A stretch of DNA of 64,000 nt. It comes from Oikopleura dioica (lineage: Eukaryota; Chordata; Appendicularia; Copelata; Oikopleuridae). The notes beneath the pieces are model-generated. The model was not told the origin of the DNA. It saw nothing but the letters and a program-made list of their open reading frames with translations, and made no database searches. The stretch lies in contig OU015567.1 of the NCBI GenBank assembly GCA_907165135.1, forward strand, positions 4,655,001 through 4,719,000. Reading direction: 5' to 3'. Shown here one piece after another: positions 51,632-64,000 of the stretch; the stretch's first letter is position 1; each line of letters begins with the position of its first letter. Both the position numbers and the translations under genes were made by a program.

Positions 51632-53701
51632 ATGGTCCTTAATTTCGATTCAAAAAAATCAAAGAAGAAAGAGATCGACCCTATGTCGGTAAAAAAGCTC
51701 GAGCCTCCCTCTGTGTCGAAGAAAGAAATAGATTTTGATCCAACAAACATGTGGCATATTGAAGCAATCACAGGGCCAATCAAGTATCACGACAGAATTC
51801 TCAAGAAGACAGAGGAAAACGGTGTGGAGAAGAGGGTTGGTTTTCACTGCACTTTTGAGTCGGGAAAATTGTGCAGAGAGTGGTCGGGGCTGGATTTGAG
51901 GATGCAGTATTTTATGAAACTGGTTAAGAAAGAAAATGAAGAAGCTGAAGTTTATGATTTTACGGTCCGCAAAGGGCCTGGTCATAGTATGGGATAAAGA
52001 GAAAAAACTCCAAAGAAAAAAAGAGCTTAAAAAAACCTGTGTTAAAACCTGAGTTAGGATTTGAAAGAGCTTATGCGGCTTTTTTGTAGCCTTCAAGAAC
52101 CTGAGTCAGGTTTTCTACACAGGTTTCTGAGTCCAGTTTTCGATCCAAATAGCGAGAAAATGGGTTTTCTTTCTATTTTCCTATCCCTTGATAGAGCATT
52201 CTCACTGGCCCACGAGTCGACCACACTCACAAAAGCATCGGAGGCCGCTATGTCGTGGCCAGCATGAATGAGGGAAGAGAAAACGACGTCTTTATCCTTG
52301 CCTCTCCGACGATCAAATTCACCGAGCCCGTCTACTGCCTGAAGTACTGGTACCTCGCTTACGGAGAAGTAACTCGAGAGTTGAAAGTTACGCTTTTTTC
52401 CGCGACGAGTAATGATCGACAAGACCTTCGAACGACATTTGAAAGATCGGAAAATGTGATCGACTGGAAATTTGCGCAAATCAAAATCGACGCTGTCCAT
52501 TTGACGGAACCACTTCAAGAAGCTGTTTTTGTTTTTCATACAAAAAGGGGGGCCGATTTTCGATCAGACATCGCCATCGACGATATTCAACTGGATCCAG
52601 AAGCTTGTCCACTTTTTCCAATGCCGCCGCCGAAGACGACTCCGGCTCCAACTGGGCCCACTACTGCTTGGACTCCAGGAATGAGCTTCAACGATTTATG
52701 AGCTTCATTTTCTAACTGTTCCATATCATTTTTTAAAGCTCAAGAGAAGTCGCCCTAACGACAAAGGCGTTTGCAACGCGAAAACCCCTCCAACTCGCGA
52801 AGAAATTCAAGCCAATGGTTCACCAATTCGCCTATAACGACGCAGGATTCCAGCCGCTCAGAAGACAAAAGCTACCGCCGACAAAATATGGCTGCGGAGA
52901 AGGTTGTTTCCGAACCATTTTCGTTTCTCTTTCAACTTTCAGGGTACGTTCTTGAGCCGTTGTACGGAGTTTGCTGTGGAAACATTCATTTTTCAAAGTC
53001 AAATGGGCCGAAATGCTGTGAATTGGAGGGAGGAAGTTTTATGACATATCAACCGAGGTCAGAATCGATTAAGAATTTTCCTCACTATTCGTAGAAAACA
53101 AATTTGCTGTGCTGGAAAACTTTTTGACTCTCGAAAATTCGGCTGTTGCAACGATCAAGCTTTTGAAAAACGGAGTCAATTTTGCTGCGGCGAGGAAATT
53201 CGAGAGAGATCGGAACCAGAGCGCTGCTGTGTTTCCACTCTCGGGTGGATAACTGACTATAATCCGAAAGAAAAGCAGTGTTGTAAGGGTTCTGTCGGAA
53301 GTCTTGACAGAGTTTGCTGCGGTGGTGATTTGATTCCTAACGACGAGGTTTGAATTCGAGCAAAAATCCTGATCGATGAAAAATTCTAGAGATGCTGCCA
53401 TCAGAGCGTTACCCCATCTCCTTCTTGGCGCCTCAACGGCGTCCGTTACAATCCTTCTAGCTCAAAGAGATGCTGCAGATCCCCTGACCTTTCAAAGTCG
53501 TTTCACAAGGCTGCCATTCAAGATAGCGAAGAAGAAATCTGCTGCGCTGGAAACGTCGCAAGCAAGCGCGACAACATCTGCAAAATCAACGCCGTCGGGG
53601 AAGAGTACATGAGTAGAAGATATCCGGACTATTTCGTCGATTTTATATTTGAAGATCCCTCGGAATTTATTTTGGACCAATTCAGAGGAACGAACTTTTG
53701 A
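51632..53701 (+). CDS. MAM plus galaxin-repeat protein, right copy, no signal peptide
   Basis: Open exons: 51632-51991, 52195-52682, 52739-52902, 52943-53057, 53095-53347 and 53390-53701. The MAM domain is complete (FHCTFESGKLCREWSG, GPRVDHTHKSIGGRYVVAS, CLKYWYLAYGE, SDIAIDDIQLDPEACP). A Pro/Thr linker and galaxin-like modules with paired Cys follow (YGVCCGN, PKCCELEGG, KFGCCNDQ, SQFCCGEE, ERCCVSTL, KQCCKGS, RVCCGGD, RCCHQS, KRCCRSP, EICCAGN). Two introns fit as GG-AG (51992-52194) and GA-AG (52683-52738). Galaxins are matrix proteins of calcifying tissues. The duplication boundary replaced the signal peptide: the only ATG (51632) lies in junction sequence next to a transposable element. It may be unexpressed or mislocalised. 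Confidence 0.72.
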
Positions 53702-53905
53702 AAATTCACTGGAAATAAAAAAAAAATAAAAGCAGGTTATTTTTCTTTTCAAACAAAAAAGCGGCAAGAATTTCGCCGTTTTTCGTGTTTTTTCTGACTA
53801 AAATGTTAATTCTTGGAGATTATCGAAATATCAATGCTCGTTTCTGTCAAAAAGTCAGCTCTGAAAATAATAAAAAAATAGAAAAAAGAGAAATAAGTGG
53901 AGCAT

Positions 53906-55379
53906 ATGAGATTTTTGAAGCTCTTCTTGCTCTTTGAGAAAAGTGCATTTGTGAATGCTTATGTGAATCCTTATCCACGTAAGACCCAAATTTCTGCTTT
54001 CCATAGCGTTTGTTTTCTTCAGGAAGCCCATGCTTCACTGACGATCACGTGTGCAACAGGCGAGAAGAAGACTGCATCCCAGAAGGCCAATTTCTTTACC
54101 AATGTTGCACTTGGGGAAAATACATGAGTTCCCAATATCGCGAGGAAGTCTCTTGTCGGGTCGGAAATCGTAAGTTTTTTCTCTCATTTTTCATCTTTGA
54201 AAAAACTCAATAAGCTCATCCATGCATGGGAGAGAATGCCTGCCAAGAAGATGAGTTCTGCCATCCGATCATTAAAAATCTCGAGGTTTCTAGCGATTAC
54301 GAATGTGTTGAAATCGATGACAAATGTCACGGTAACGAGTTTCCAAGTGATTTTCTGTGTTAAAAAATTAAGGTTATGTTCATTGCGAAAATGTTCTATA
54401 TGGATCATGCACGGGGTACATAGATGGGACTCATATGAACACATCGAAACCGCTGCGAGTCAATTCCGTCGACGACTGCTACAATCATTGCGCCTCTTAC
54501 CCGGTGAGTTTTGCCCTGAAAAATCATGAAACGAAAATATCTAGGAATGTACTGGATTCGATCTTGACAGCAATGGCGGCTGTTACTTGGCATTTCAAGC
54601 CTGTGAAGAAGACCATCTCGTAATTAACCATGACAAAGACAATCACAAGTGGAATACTGCCTTTACAACGTCGGCTCACTATCTTCACTACAGAATGAGC
54701 GACTGTACTGCTCCAAGTAAGTGTTTTCAGAAAAACTGGGCTCGGCAACCTGAGTAAAAAACCTGAGTCAGGGTCGGAAAAATCATTAATGAACAGAGGA
54801 TCTTTGGTCTTTCAGACCCTGACTCAGGTTTTCTACACAGGTTTTCGAGCCAAAAAAATCTGAAAAATATATATTCTTTTTCAAGAACGCCCGGCCCACT
54901 GCGATGTCAAAATCGAACATGAGCTCAGCAAGCGACTCAACGAAGCAAAACAACAAATGAAAGGACGATTAAACGACTTTGAAATACTGGTAGATGCGCA
55001 GGAAGAAGCTAGGATCGCCATTACTGAGTTGAGGAAAGATACAAGTTCTCATTTGATCAACATTGTCGGTATTTTTGCGGCGATTTTGATCGTTCGAAGT
55101 GTGATGATTTCTCTCAACTGCACAATTTGGAAGGAAAGGAATAAGAAACTGGCCGTTGGGAGAAGACCCCATCAGCCGCATGATGAGTTCAATTACGACA
55201 ACGGTAAAATAGAAAAGCAAGAAGAGCCCTCTTTTATATTCTCAGATACTGAGCGAATCTTACGCAACAGCATCCACTCAACCAAAAGCAAGGACTCACT
55301 TCCCAATTACGAAGCTGCAACAGCCGCGAAAAAAGCCGCGGAGATCGCCGAAGCTGGCGCTGGAATTCACGCTCTTTAG
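53906..55379 (+). CDS. PAN/apple-like single-pass membrane protein, right copy
   Basis: Exons 53906-53978, 54023-54169, 54215-54331, 54373-54503, 54545-54716 and 54886-55379 give 377 residues, the same length as the left copy. The PAN-like Cys (DDCYNHCASYPECTG, GGCYLAFQACEEDH), membrane helix (LINIVGIFAAILIV) and cytoplasmic tail are unchanged. Most substitutions fall in the signal peptide (MRFLKLFLLFEKSAFVNA), the Cys-rich region and around the helix. Conserved frame with clustered silent changes suggests selection on both copies. Intron 5 (54717-54885) carries a clearer family-1 repeat than the left copy. Confidence 0.8.
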
Positions 55380-55570
55380 ATGTTCAAAAGCACTTGGAAT
55401 AAAACACCAATAGATAGTCCAATGAATTCAATATTTTTCTATTTTTCCGATCTTTGCGCAATTTTCATGTGATGATGAAAAATTAAAAGAGTGTGAAATA
55501 TTTTTGTGAATCAAACCATCTGCCGCGTCGAATCTTTTATATGCACTGGAACTTCAAATTCAACAAAAAA

Positions 55571-56831
55571 ATGCGTTTATTAGAGTTCATATTTTTTCAA
55601 TTTTCGTTCGGACTCGCTCCTATCCCGAATCGCCCGGTCGGGTTCGTCTACAATCAATCTTCCTTGAATTTCGATGATAATCCTGTCGAAGTCCAAGCTT
55701 TTCTTGACCCCCAATGCCCAGGTACATTTCCAATTTTCCATCAAACTCGTACTGTTTTTTTCACGAAGACGCTCAGCGTGCGTGGCCAAGTCTGATCGAA
55801 ATGGCAGATCATTATGGACCAGAGTTGCAAATTTGTTGAGCTGAATGAGCTGAGCTGGCTGAGTGAGCTGAGCAGTCAGCTCAATAATTTTCAAACATGA
55901 TCAGTTCTGCTCAGCTCAGCCCAGACAAATATCACTCAGCTCAGCTCACCCAGCTCAGCTCAGCTCAGCTCATCTCACTCAGCCTAGCTCAGCTCAGCTC
56001 ACTCAGCTCAGCTCAGCTCAGCTAAATGACCTCTCAAAAAGGGCAGCTCACTCAGCTCATTGAGCTGCGAAATAGGCCAGCTCAGCTCAGCTCAGCTCGC
56101 CCAGCTCAGCTCAGCTCATTTCACTCAGCGCAGCTCAGCTCACTCAGCTCAGCTCACTCAGCTCAGCTCAGCTCAGCTAAATGAGCTCTCAAAAAGGGCA
56201 GCTCAGCTCAGCTCATTGAGCTGCGAAATAGACCAGCTCAGCTCAGCTCAGAGAATTTTTTACGCAGGTCAGCTCAGCTCAGCTCAGCAAAAATAAACCA
56301 AAACTTGCAACTCTGTTATGGACGAGCGGTGAGGCTCAATGTTATCGCCTTCCCTCTGCCATATCATATCGCTGCTTGGAAAACTTCAGTTGGCCTTCAA
56401 AGCATCGCAAATTTAAAACCTCAGCAAGCGTATGAATACCTTGACTTGATGTTTGAATACGTATAAAGCCGAATCAAGCTCATTTATCATCATTATATTC
56501 AGCTTTCCCAAATCAGGCTCCTCGGTGAAGTCAGTACCCAGCAGTCACTAGCTGAATTAATCGCCGATTTGGTCCAAAACCATCTTGGAATCGACAAAAT
56601 TTCATTTTTGGCGAATATGAATAGCGGCAACATCGAGTGGCTGACTAGAATTGATTGGAAATATGGCTGCTCACTCGGCGTTTCTTGTTTTCTTTTACCG
56701 AATCACGTGTTTCAGGAGTTTTTTAAGGAACCCCGGAGATTTTCGTGAACAGGGTTAACCTGAACGAATGGGTCGCGGATTACGACTTGGATGATTGGAA
56801 AGACATTCTCGATCCGATTGTTGGAGTATAA
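55571..56831 (+). pseudogene. DsbA-like thioredoxin-fold gene, right copy, split by an insertion
   Basis: Exon 1 (55571-55721) has a signal peptide (MRLLEFIFFQFSFGLAPIPN) and the strand VEVQAFLDPQCP; the motif reads CPDA, so only one Cys instead of CxxC. Exon 2 (from 55769) is interrupted at 55819 by a 496-bp element and resumes at 56324. Exon 3 follows a GT-AG intron at 56461. At its end the left copy has G before the GT donor and this copy has T, which after splicing creates TGA. The last exon would read PEIFVNRVNLNEW and end at 56829-56831. Such proteins are usually oxidoreductases or chaperones in the secretory route. Confidence 0.72.
55820..56315. mobile_element. hAT-like element (496 bp) made of AGCTC repeats, TTATGGAC target duplication
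   Basis: Inserted between two TTATGGAC copies (55812-55819, 56316-56323); the left gene copy has the empty site ATTATGGACCAGCGG. Ends are CAGAGTTGCAA and TTGCAACTCTG. The interior is almost entirely CAGCTCAGCT and CACTCAGCTC repeats, with two larger units ending GCTCATTGAGCTGCGAAATA. No coding capacity beyond low-complexity frames. Confidence 0.9.
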
Positions 56832-57337
56832 AATCAATTACATTTGCTGCTTCCTTGACGATGATTTTTGAAAAGTTATCTGATAATTAAGTCAGTTCTG
56901 ATCAATGTTTTTGGCAAGACAAAATGAGTTCAACGAATAGACATTTCTAAACCACGGTGATTTATGCTGTTTAGTTCGGCGGGAGATTATGGTCTTGATT
57001 TATCCAAACCGGATAAAATAAGTGCAAACTTCCGAAAAAATTCTTGACAAGCATTTTTTCGGATTTCTATTGTTCTCACATGACAAGTGAAACAACCGCC
57101 TTTTTGAATCAAGAATCTTGAAAATCTATGAATCGTAAAATCAAATTACAAAATATTTTCAAATAGGAAGCGCGAAAAAAATTGCTTCTTTTTGATTGAT
57201 TCCTGATTTCTGCTGCGGACAGGCTTCTGGCAGGCGATAAAGAAGACCAAACAAATGTAAATTCGGCATTTCACGCTTGTAGAAATGGTTTTGTCAACGG
57301 TTTATTTGTTAGTCAAGGTGAACATCCTGATTTGACC

Positions 57338-58505
57338 GAGTGGTCTCCGTTTGCCCAAGTCGCCGTTTGCCCAAGTCGCCGTCTGCCCAAGATCGCCGTT
57401 TGCCCAACTTGGGCAGACGGAGACTTGGGCAAACGGCGATCTTGGGCAGACGGCGATCAAATTGAAAATATAATCATAATTCAATTTTAAGAAATTAATT
57501 CAAGGTTTCAGAACTCTATGAGCGCAAAGGAGACTTTGGTTTCAGTTTATTATTGCTAAAATCGGGAAATTTCTAATATTGAATTATGAAATCAAAACCA
57601 GCAGGATAGGATAGATTTTAAAAGGTAAAGTTTAATCGCTGATTTTACGTCCGAGGCCTATAGATTGAGGAAACGATGGATGCGCCGAGTCCTCACAAGC
57701 GCTAATCCCCAACTTGGTTGAATTGATGGTTTCCCGTATTACTGTTTCTTGTGATTCATTTTCGGTTCGTTCTATTTTTGGAGTTATTTTTGATTGAAAC
57801 TCAGGGAAAACAGTCATTGTGACTAGTAAGAAAAAGAGAAAAAGGGGAAAACTGATGAAACTCTTCCCAAAACCTCCTCCCAGCAAAGAGGGGTACTCAG
57901 GCTTGATTTACAAACACATGCACGATCTTATGACAACCGAATTACGATCCAGTCTCAGTAAACCGGAGCCTTTTTCTTCTCGATTAACTCTTCCGGGAAT
58001 AGTTTACAAGGACTTTGATTGAGAATTTAGCGACTGTCATAATTAGACCATCCATTACGAAGGCTCTCCGTTATCAATGTAAACGATGTCATTTCGGAAA
58101 GCTTCCGTAGAGTCCACGACACTGTATTTTTCATTTCGTCTCTTATTTATGTGTTTGTGCTCAAGAATTTATTCGAAAATCGGATATAACTATTGTAAAA
58201 CAATATAAGAAAATTGTGGTGGTCTTGTCAAGAATCCACGTAACCGACGGTTACTAACCGTTCAAAAGACATAACAGGACAACCTTTTTTTTCACCTGAA
58301 AGTCTCTGCAAATCAGACCGCAATCAGCAGACTCAGTGATGATAATGAAATTGTCGCCTTACTTCTATCATTTTATGATCAATCAATTAAAAAAAAATTC
58401 ACATCGCCGTTTGCCTAAGATCTCCGTCTGCCCAAGTTGGGCAAACGGCGACTTGGGCAGACGGCGACTTGGGCAAACGGCGACTTGGGCAAACGGAGAC
58501 CACTC
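57338..58505. mobile_element. Mutator-like element (1168 bp), 9-bp target duplication
   Basis: GATTTGACC occurs at 57329-57337 and 58506-58514, while the left copy has one GATTTGACC (about 47002). Ends are GAGTGGTCTCCGTTTGCCCA and TGGGCAAACGGAGACCACTC. Sub-terminal repeats (CGCCGTTTGCCCAAGT, CGGCGACTTGGGCAAA) follow at both ends. A 9-bp duplication and long TIRs suit Mutator-like elements. It contains a short open frame at 57855-58022 but no recognisable transposase. Confidence 0.88.
57855..58022 (+). CDS. Short frame inside the Mutator-like element
   Basis: 55 residues beginning MKLFPKPPPSKEGYSGLIYK and ending GIVYKDFD before TGA. Composition is protein-like, and the frame stays open upstream to about 57819 without an earlier ATG. 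The opposite strand also has a frame over 57632-57886 that starts only at non-ATG codons. It may be a captured host exon or chance. No family recognised. Confidence 0.25.
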   Translation: MKLFPKPPPSKEGYSGLIYKHMHDLMTTELRSSLSKPEPFSSRLTLPGIVYKDFD

Positions 58506-59078
58506 GATTTGACCTTGACAATCTGACAACATAAATAAATTAAGAGAAACTTCTTAATTTTTTATGAAAATAATAGCGAAAATTATCAATTTTTAATAAT
58601 TTCATTTTAAATTATTAATTAAATAAATTTATATAATTATTTTTTAAGAAATATTATTTATAGATAAAATTCAAATTATTTTATTACCAATAATTTGTTA
58701 AAATTAATATTTAAAAAAAAAACATTTAATTTTGGAATTTTTATCGAAATAACTACTTTTTGCGAGTATTTTATTGCTTTTATCAAGAAAAATGACTAAG
58801 AATTAAGACTGTTTTTACGTGAAATTTCAAATCAAAAATTTAAATTTTGTTTATAAAAACAAAGTCACTCTTTCACGAAGTTCGCTCAGCGTGTCGTAAT
58901 GAAGGGGCCAGTCTGAGTGGTGCGATGTTTGCGGTTATGACATCTGAGTTGTTGTGGACAGCGCGGTTGAATTAACCAGTGCTCGATAAAGCGACACTTG
59001 AGCTGCTTCCAGCAATCACTTCAATTTCGGGCCTAAAATTGGCCATTTTACGGAAGCAAGAGAAAATCAAAAGTTTGC

Positions 59079-62193
<3,115 letters not shown>

Positions 62194-62466
62194 AATTATT
62201 ATTTTAATAAATTAAATTAAGAAAATCACAAAATATCGAAAAAATTATTCTCATTCGAGAAGATTTTGTAGGAAATAAATCTCCTGATCATCTGTTTATT
62301 TTTCAAAGCAGAAAAAAAAATCACTGCTTATTCGAAAGTCATAGAAACCATATTTATTTTTCCTATAGAAATTTCCTTCAGAGATCAATAACGTTTATGC
62401 AACTAGTGAAAGCATTTTGTCAAAAAATAAAATTAAGAGAAATTTTTGAAAAATCAAATATTGCTT

Positions 62467-62648
62467 ATGATGAACCTTCATAATTTCATGCGATCAGTAA
62501 CTTACCTTCTTATTCTGATTCTTTCGATTTATTTAGGTAAAACTATCACTGATCGAATCAAGAAATTTCATTTTCAGCTTTATGGTTGTTTACGAGTTTT
62601 TACGGTGGCAAAGAAATTTATTCATTTTCACGAGAAAGTTCTCAATAG
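62467..62648 (+). CDS. Very small membrane or secreted protein
   Basis: Exons 62467-62536 and 62578-62648 with a 41-base GT-AG intron encode 46 residues. MMNLHNFMRSVT precedes a hydrophobic stretch (YLLILILSIYLALWLF), then TSFYGGKEIYSFSRESSQ. The stop lies only 17 bases from the stop of the convergent minus-strand gene. Tight splice sites support it. No family recognised. Confidence 0.45.
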
Positions 62649-62664
62649 AAGATGAACGAAAGTA

Positions 62665-63810
62665 TTAATTGAATGTCTGAACAAATAAATTGCGAACTTT
62701 CGTCTCTGCTCTATCTTCATTTTGGAGAAATGTGTAATCAAGGTGGAGCATTTGGCCGACAAAAGTTTGGGCATCGCTAAATTCTGAGAACATTTGAATG
62801 TTTGCGCGCTTGATTTCACCGTCGATTTTGATCCATTCTTGTCGAAATCCGGACGATTCTCTTAATAGAATGATAACTCATAGAATTGGCACGGGCGTAC
62901 TTATGCTCTAGCTCAACAGAATGCCATTTTCCAGGAAGACAAGTGAAGCTGTAGCTCAATTGTTCATTCGCGATCTCGATGTTCTTTCCCCCATCTGATA
63001 AACTACTTTCAATGCTGAGAATTTTCTCTCCGTTCATGATGTTATTCAAGGGAGCATAAAGGATCTTTCCGTCTTGAGCATTTACCTCGGGGCATTTAAT
63101 ATCGATAGAAATAACGAGATTTGGTTTTATAGAAAATGAGCTGCTCAAATCAGCAAATTCAAGAGAGATTTGCCTCTCGCAAGAATTGATCAAAGTTGAG
63201 CATCCTTCAAGAGCGTCGCAGGGATCATCGCATTTGCATTTCAGTCCGTGCATATTGCCGAGCTCTTGGACCATTTTCTTGAGTCTCAAAAAGGCGCAAA
63301 AAACGAGCCATTTGTCCCTAAAGATTTCCTTGTGCCTTTTTTCCTGGAAGCTTGATTTCTCATCTGCTTCATGTATTTTTTCTCGTAAGCAGCTTCGCAT
63401 CCAAAGAGTCGATTCCAGCTTCGAATTTTCATCGGAACACGAACCGCGAGATCGCAAACCTCGGAACTTCCAACGGGCGGGGCATACGACCAGTCGTATC
63501 CTTCAAGATACCGATCGTGATTTTTGTACTCGTCATTTTTAGGACAGGCACTCGTGTTGACGCCTGCAAGCCCAGTCAACAATTTATCAACGGTGTTTTC
63601 GATTCTCGCCTGATGCTCGAAATCGTCGTTGATTTCTTGAGTGGCAGTAACAAGACGCTCGCCAAGATAGTTAATCAATCCTCGTTTCCAGTTTGGCCTG
63701 AAATTAGGGAAAAATTTCGACAATTAAAGTGGATTTGTAAAATATGGTGAATCACTGAAAACTTACCCAGCATCCACTAGTCCTGCAAGAATACCAATTG
63801 ACGCTCTCAT
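62665..63810 (-). CDS. Secreted protein of unknown family, 330 residues
   Basis: Exons 63767-63810, 63329-63697, 62901-63284 and 62665-62860 join in phase. Introns 1 and 3 are GT-AG, and intron 2 (63285-63328, 44 bases) fits as GA-AG. The N-terminus MRASIGILAGLVDAG is a short signal-like segment. A helical charged region follows (LVTATQEINDDFEHQARIEN), a middle with paired Cys (GLKCKCDDPCDALEGC), and a C-terminal part with the pattern GKWHSVELEHK then EWIKIDGEIK. That pattern resembles the core strands of laminin-G/concanavalin-like folds. The last suggestion is weak. Both flanking reading frames around intron 3 were tested, and only the one ending LFVQTFN is consistent. Confidence 0.6.
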
Positions 63811-64000
63811 GTCTCACAAAAAATCACAACTTATCGTCGAGTGAAAAGCCTGCACTCCGAAAAATAAACAGCTCAGCGTGAGATTTTCAAAATGTCGTTG
63901 AATTAATTCTGCATTATCAAAAATTGTCCAAATATGTTTATTCAGCATATGTTTTATGTGCATATGTAAATGTTTTAAAACATCTTTTTCGTAATTGACA
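63811..64000. other. Upstream region of the last minus-strand gene
   Basis: AT-rich with ATATG repeats (CATATGTTTTATGTGCATAT, about 63946). No gene seen. Probably holds the promoter of the 62665-63810 gene. Confidence 0.35.

Noticed and set aside
52093-52539. 148-residue open frame on the minus strand
   Set aside because: It is the antisense of the MAM exon; the plus frame has the domain motifs.
55900-56300. Frame of AQLSS repeats on the plus strand
   Set aside because: Translation of the AGCTC tandem repeat inside a mobile element.

Overview
This is animal DNA, not prokaryotic. Nearly every gene is split by introns of about 35-80 bases. Genes are packed on both strands, spacers are AT-rich, and many proteins are extracellular mosaics (sushi, EGF, CAP, TSP1, CUB, trypsin, MAM, galaxin, PAN, SEA, chitin-binding, ShK). 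Several introns keep the coding frame only if they start with GA or GG instead of GT (all end in AG). That intron style, the compactness, candidate operon-like gene pairs and a minimal Hox4-type gene point to a larvacean tunicate, most likely Oikopleura dioica or a close relative. The species call is inference.

Layout. 1-6 kb: tail of a sushi/EGF gene (+), a short secreted peptide gene (-), a 2-oxoglutarate/Fe(II) oxygenase (-), and a SEA-domain gene with an acidic tail carrying Cys-Cys repeats (+). 8.6-12.5 kb: a secreted CAP + TSP1x3 + leucine-rich gene whose long introns all carry one hairpin repeat. 12.8-15 kb: two small genes. 15-21 kb: gene-poor, with short inverted-repeat elements. 21.2-29.6 kb: a poly-serine-protease gene with one dead and two complete trypsin domains plus CUB-like tail. 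29.9-32.2 kb: a short secreted protein, a broken duplicate of it, and the Hox4-type gene (-). 33.7-39.2 kb: a probable glycosidase, a chitin-binding gene, a secreted pterin-carbinolamine-dehydratase homologue, a ShK-domain gene (-), and two one-pass membrane proteins in tandem.

41.3-62.2 kb is a head-to-tail segmental duplication of a four-gene block: MAM-galaxin gene, PAN-like membrane protein, DsbA-like thioredoxin-fold gene, trypsin-CUB gene. The left copy keeps the first gene's 5' end and lost the last gene's 3' end. The right copy is the reverse, as expected for unequal exchange. Each copy has since received its own transposable elements. Comparing the copies gives empty sites, so three insertions can be placed to the base with 8- or 9-bp target-site duplications; a fourth sits at the junction. 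The DsbA-like gene is broken in both copies. The window ends with a small membrane protein (+) and a secreted 330-aa protein of unknown family (-).

Exon joins were worked out by hand from reading frame, splice dinucleotides and domain continuity. They should be read as models. Spans given for multi-exon genes run from first to last coding base and include introns.
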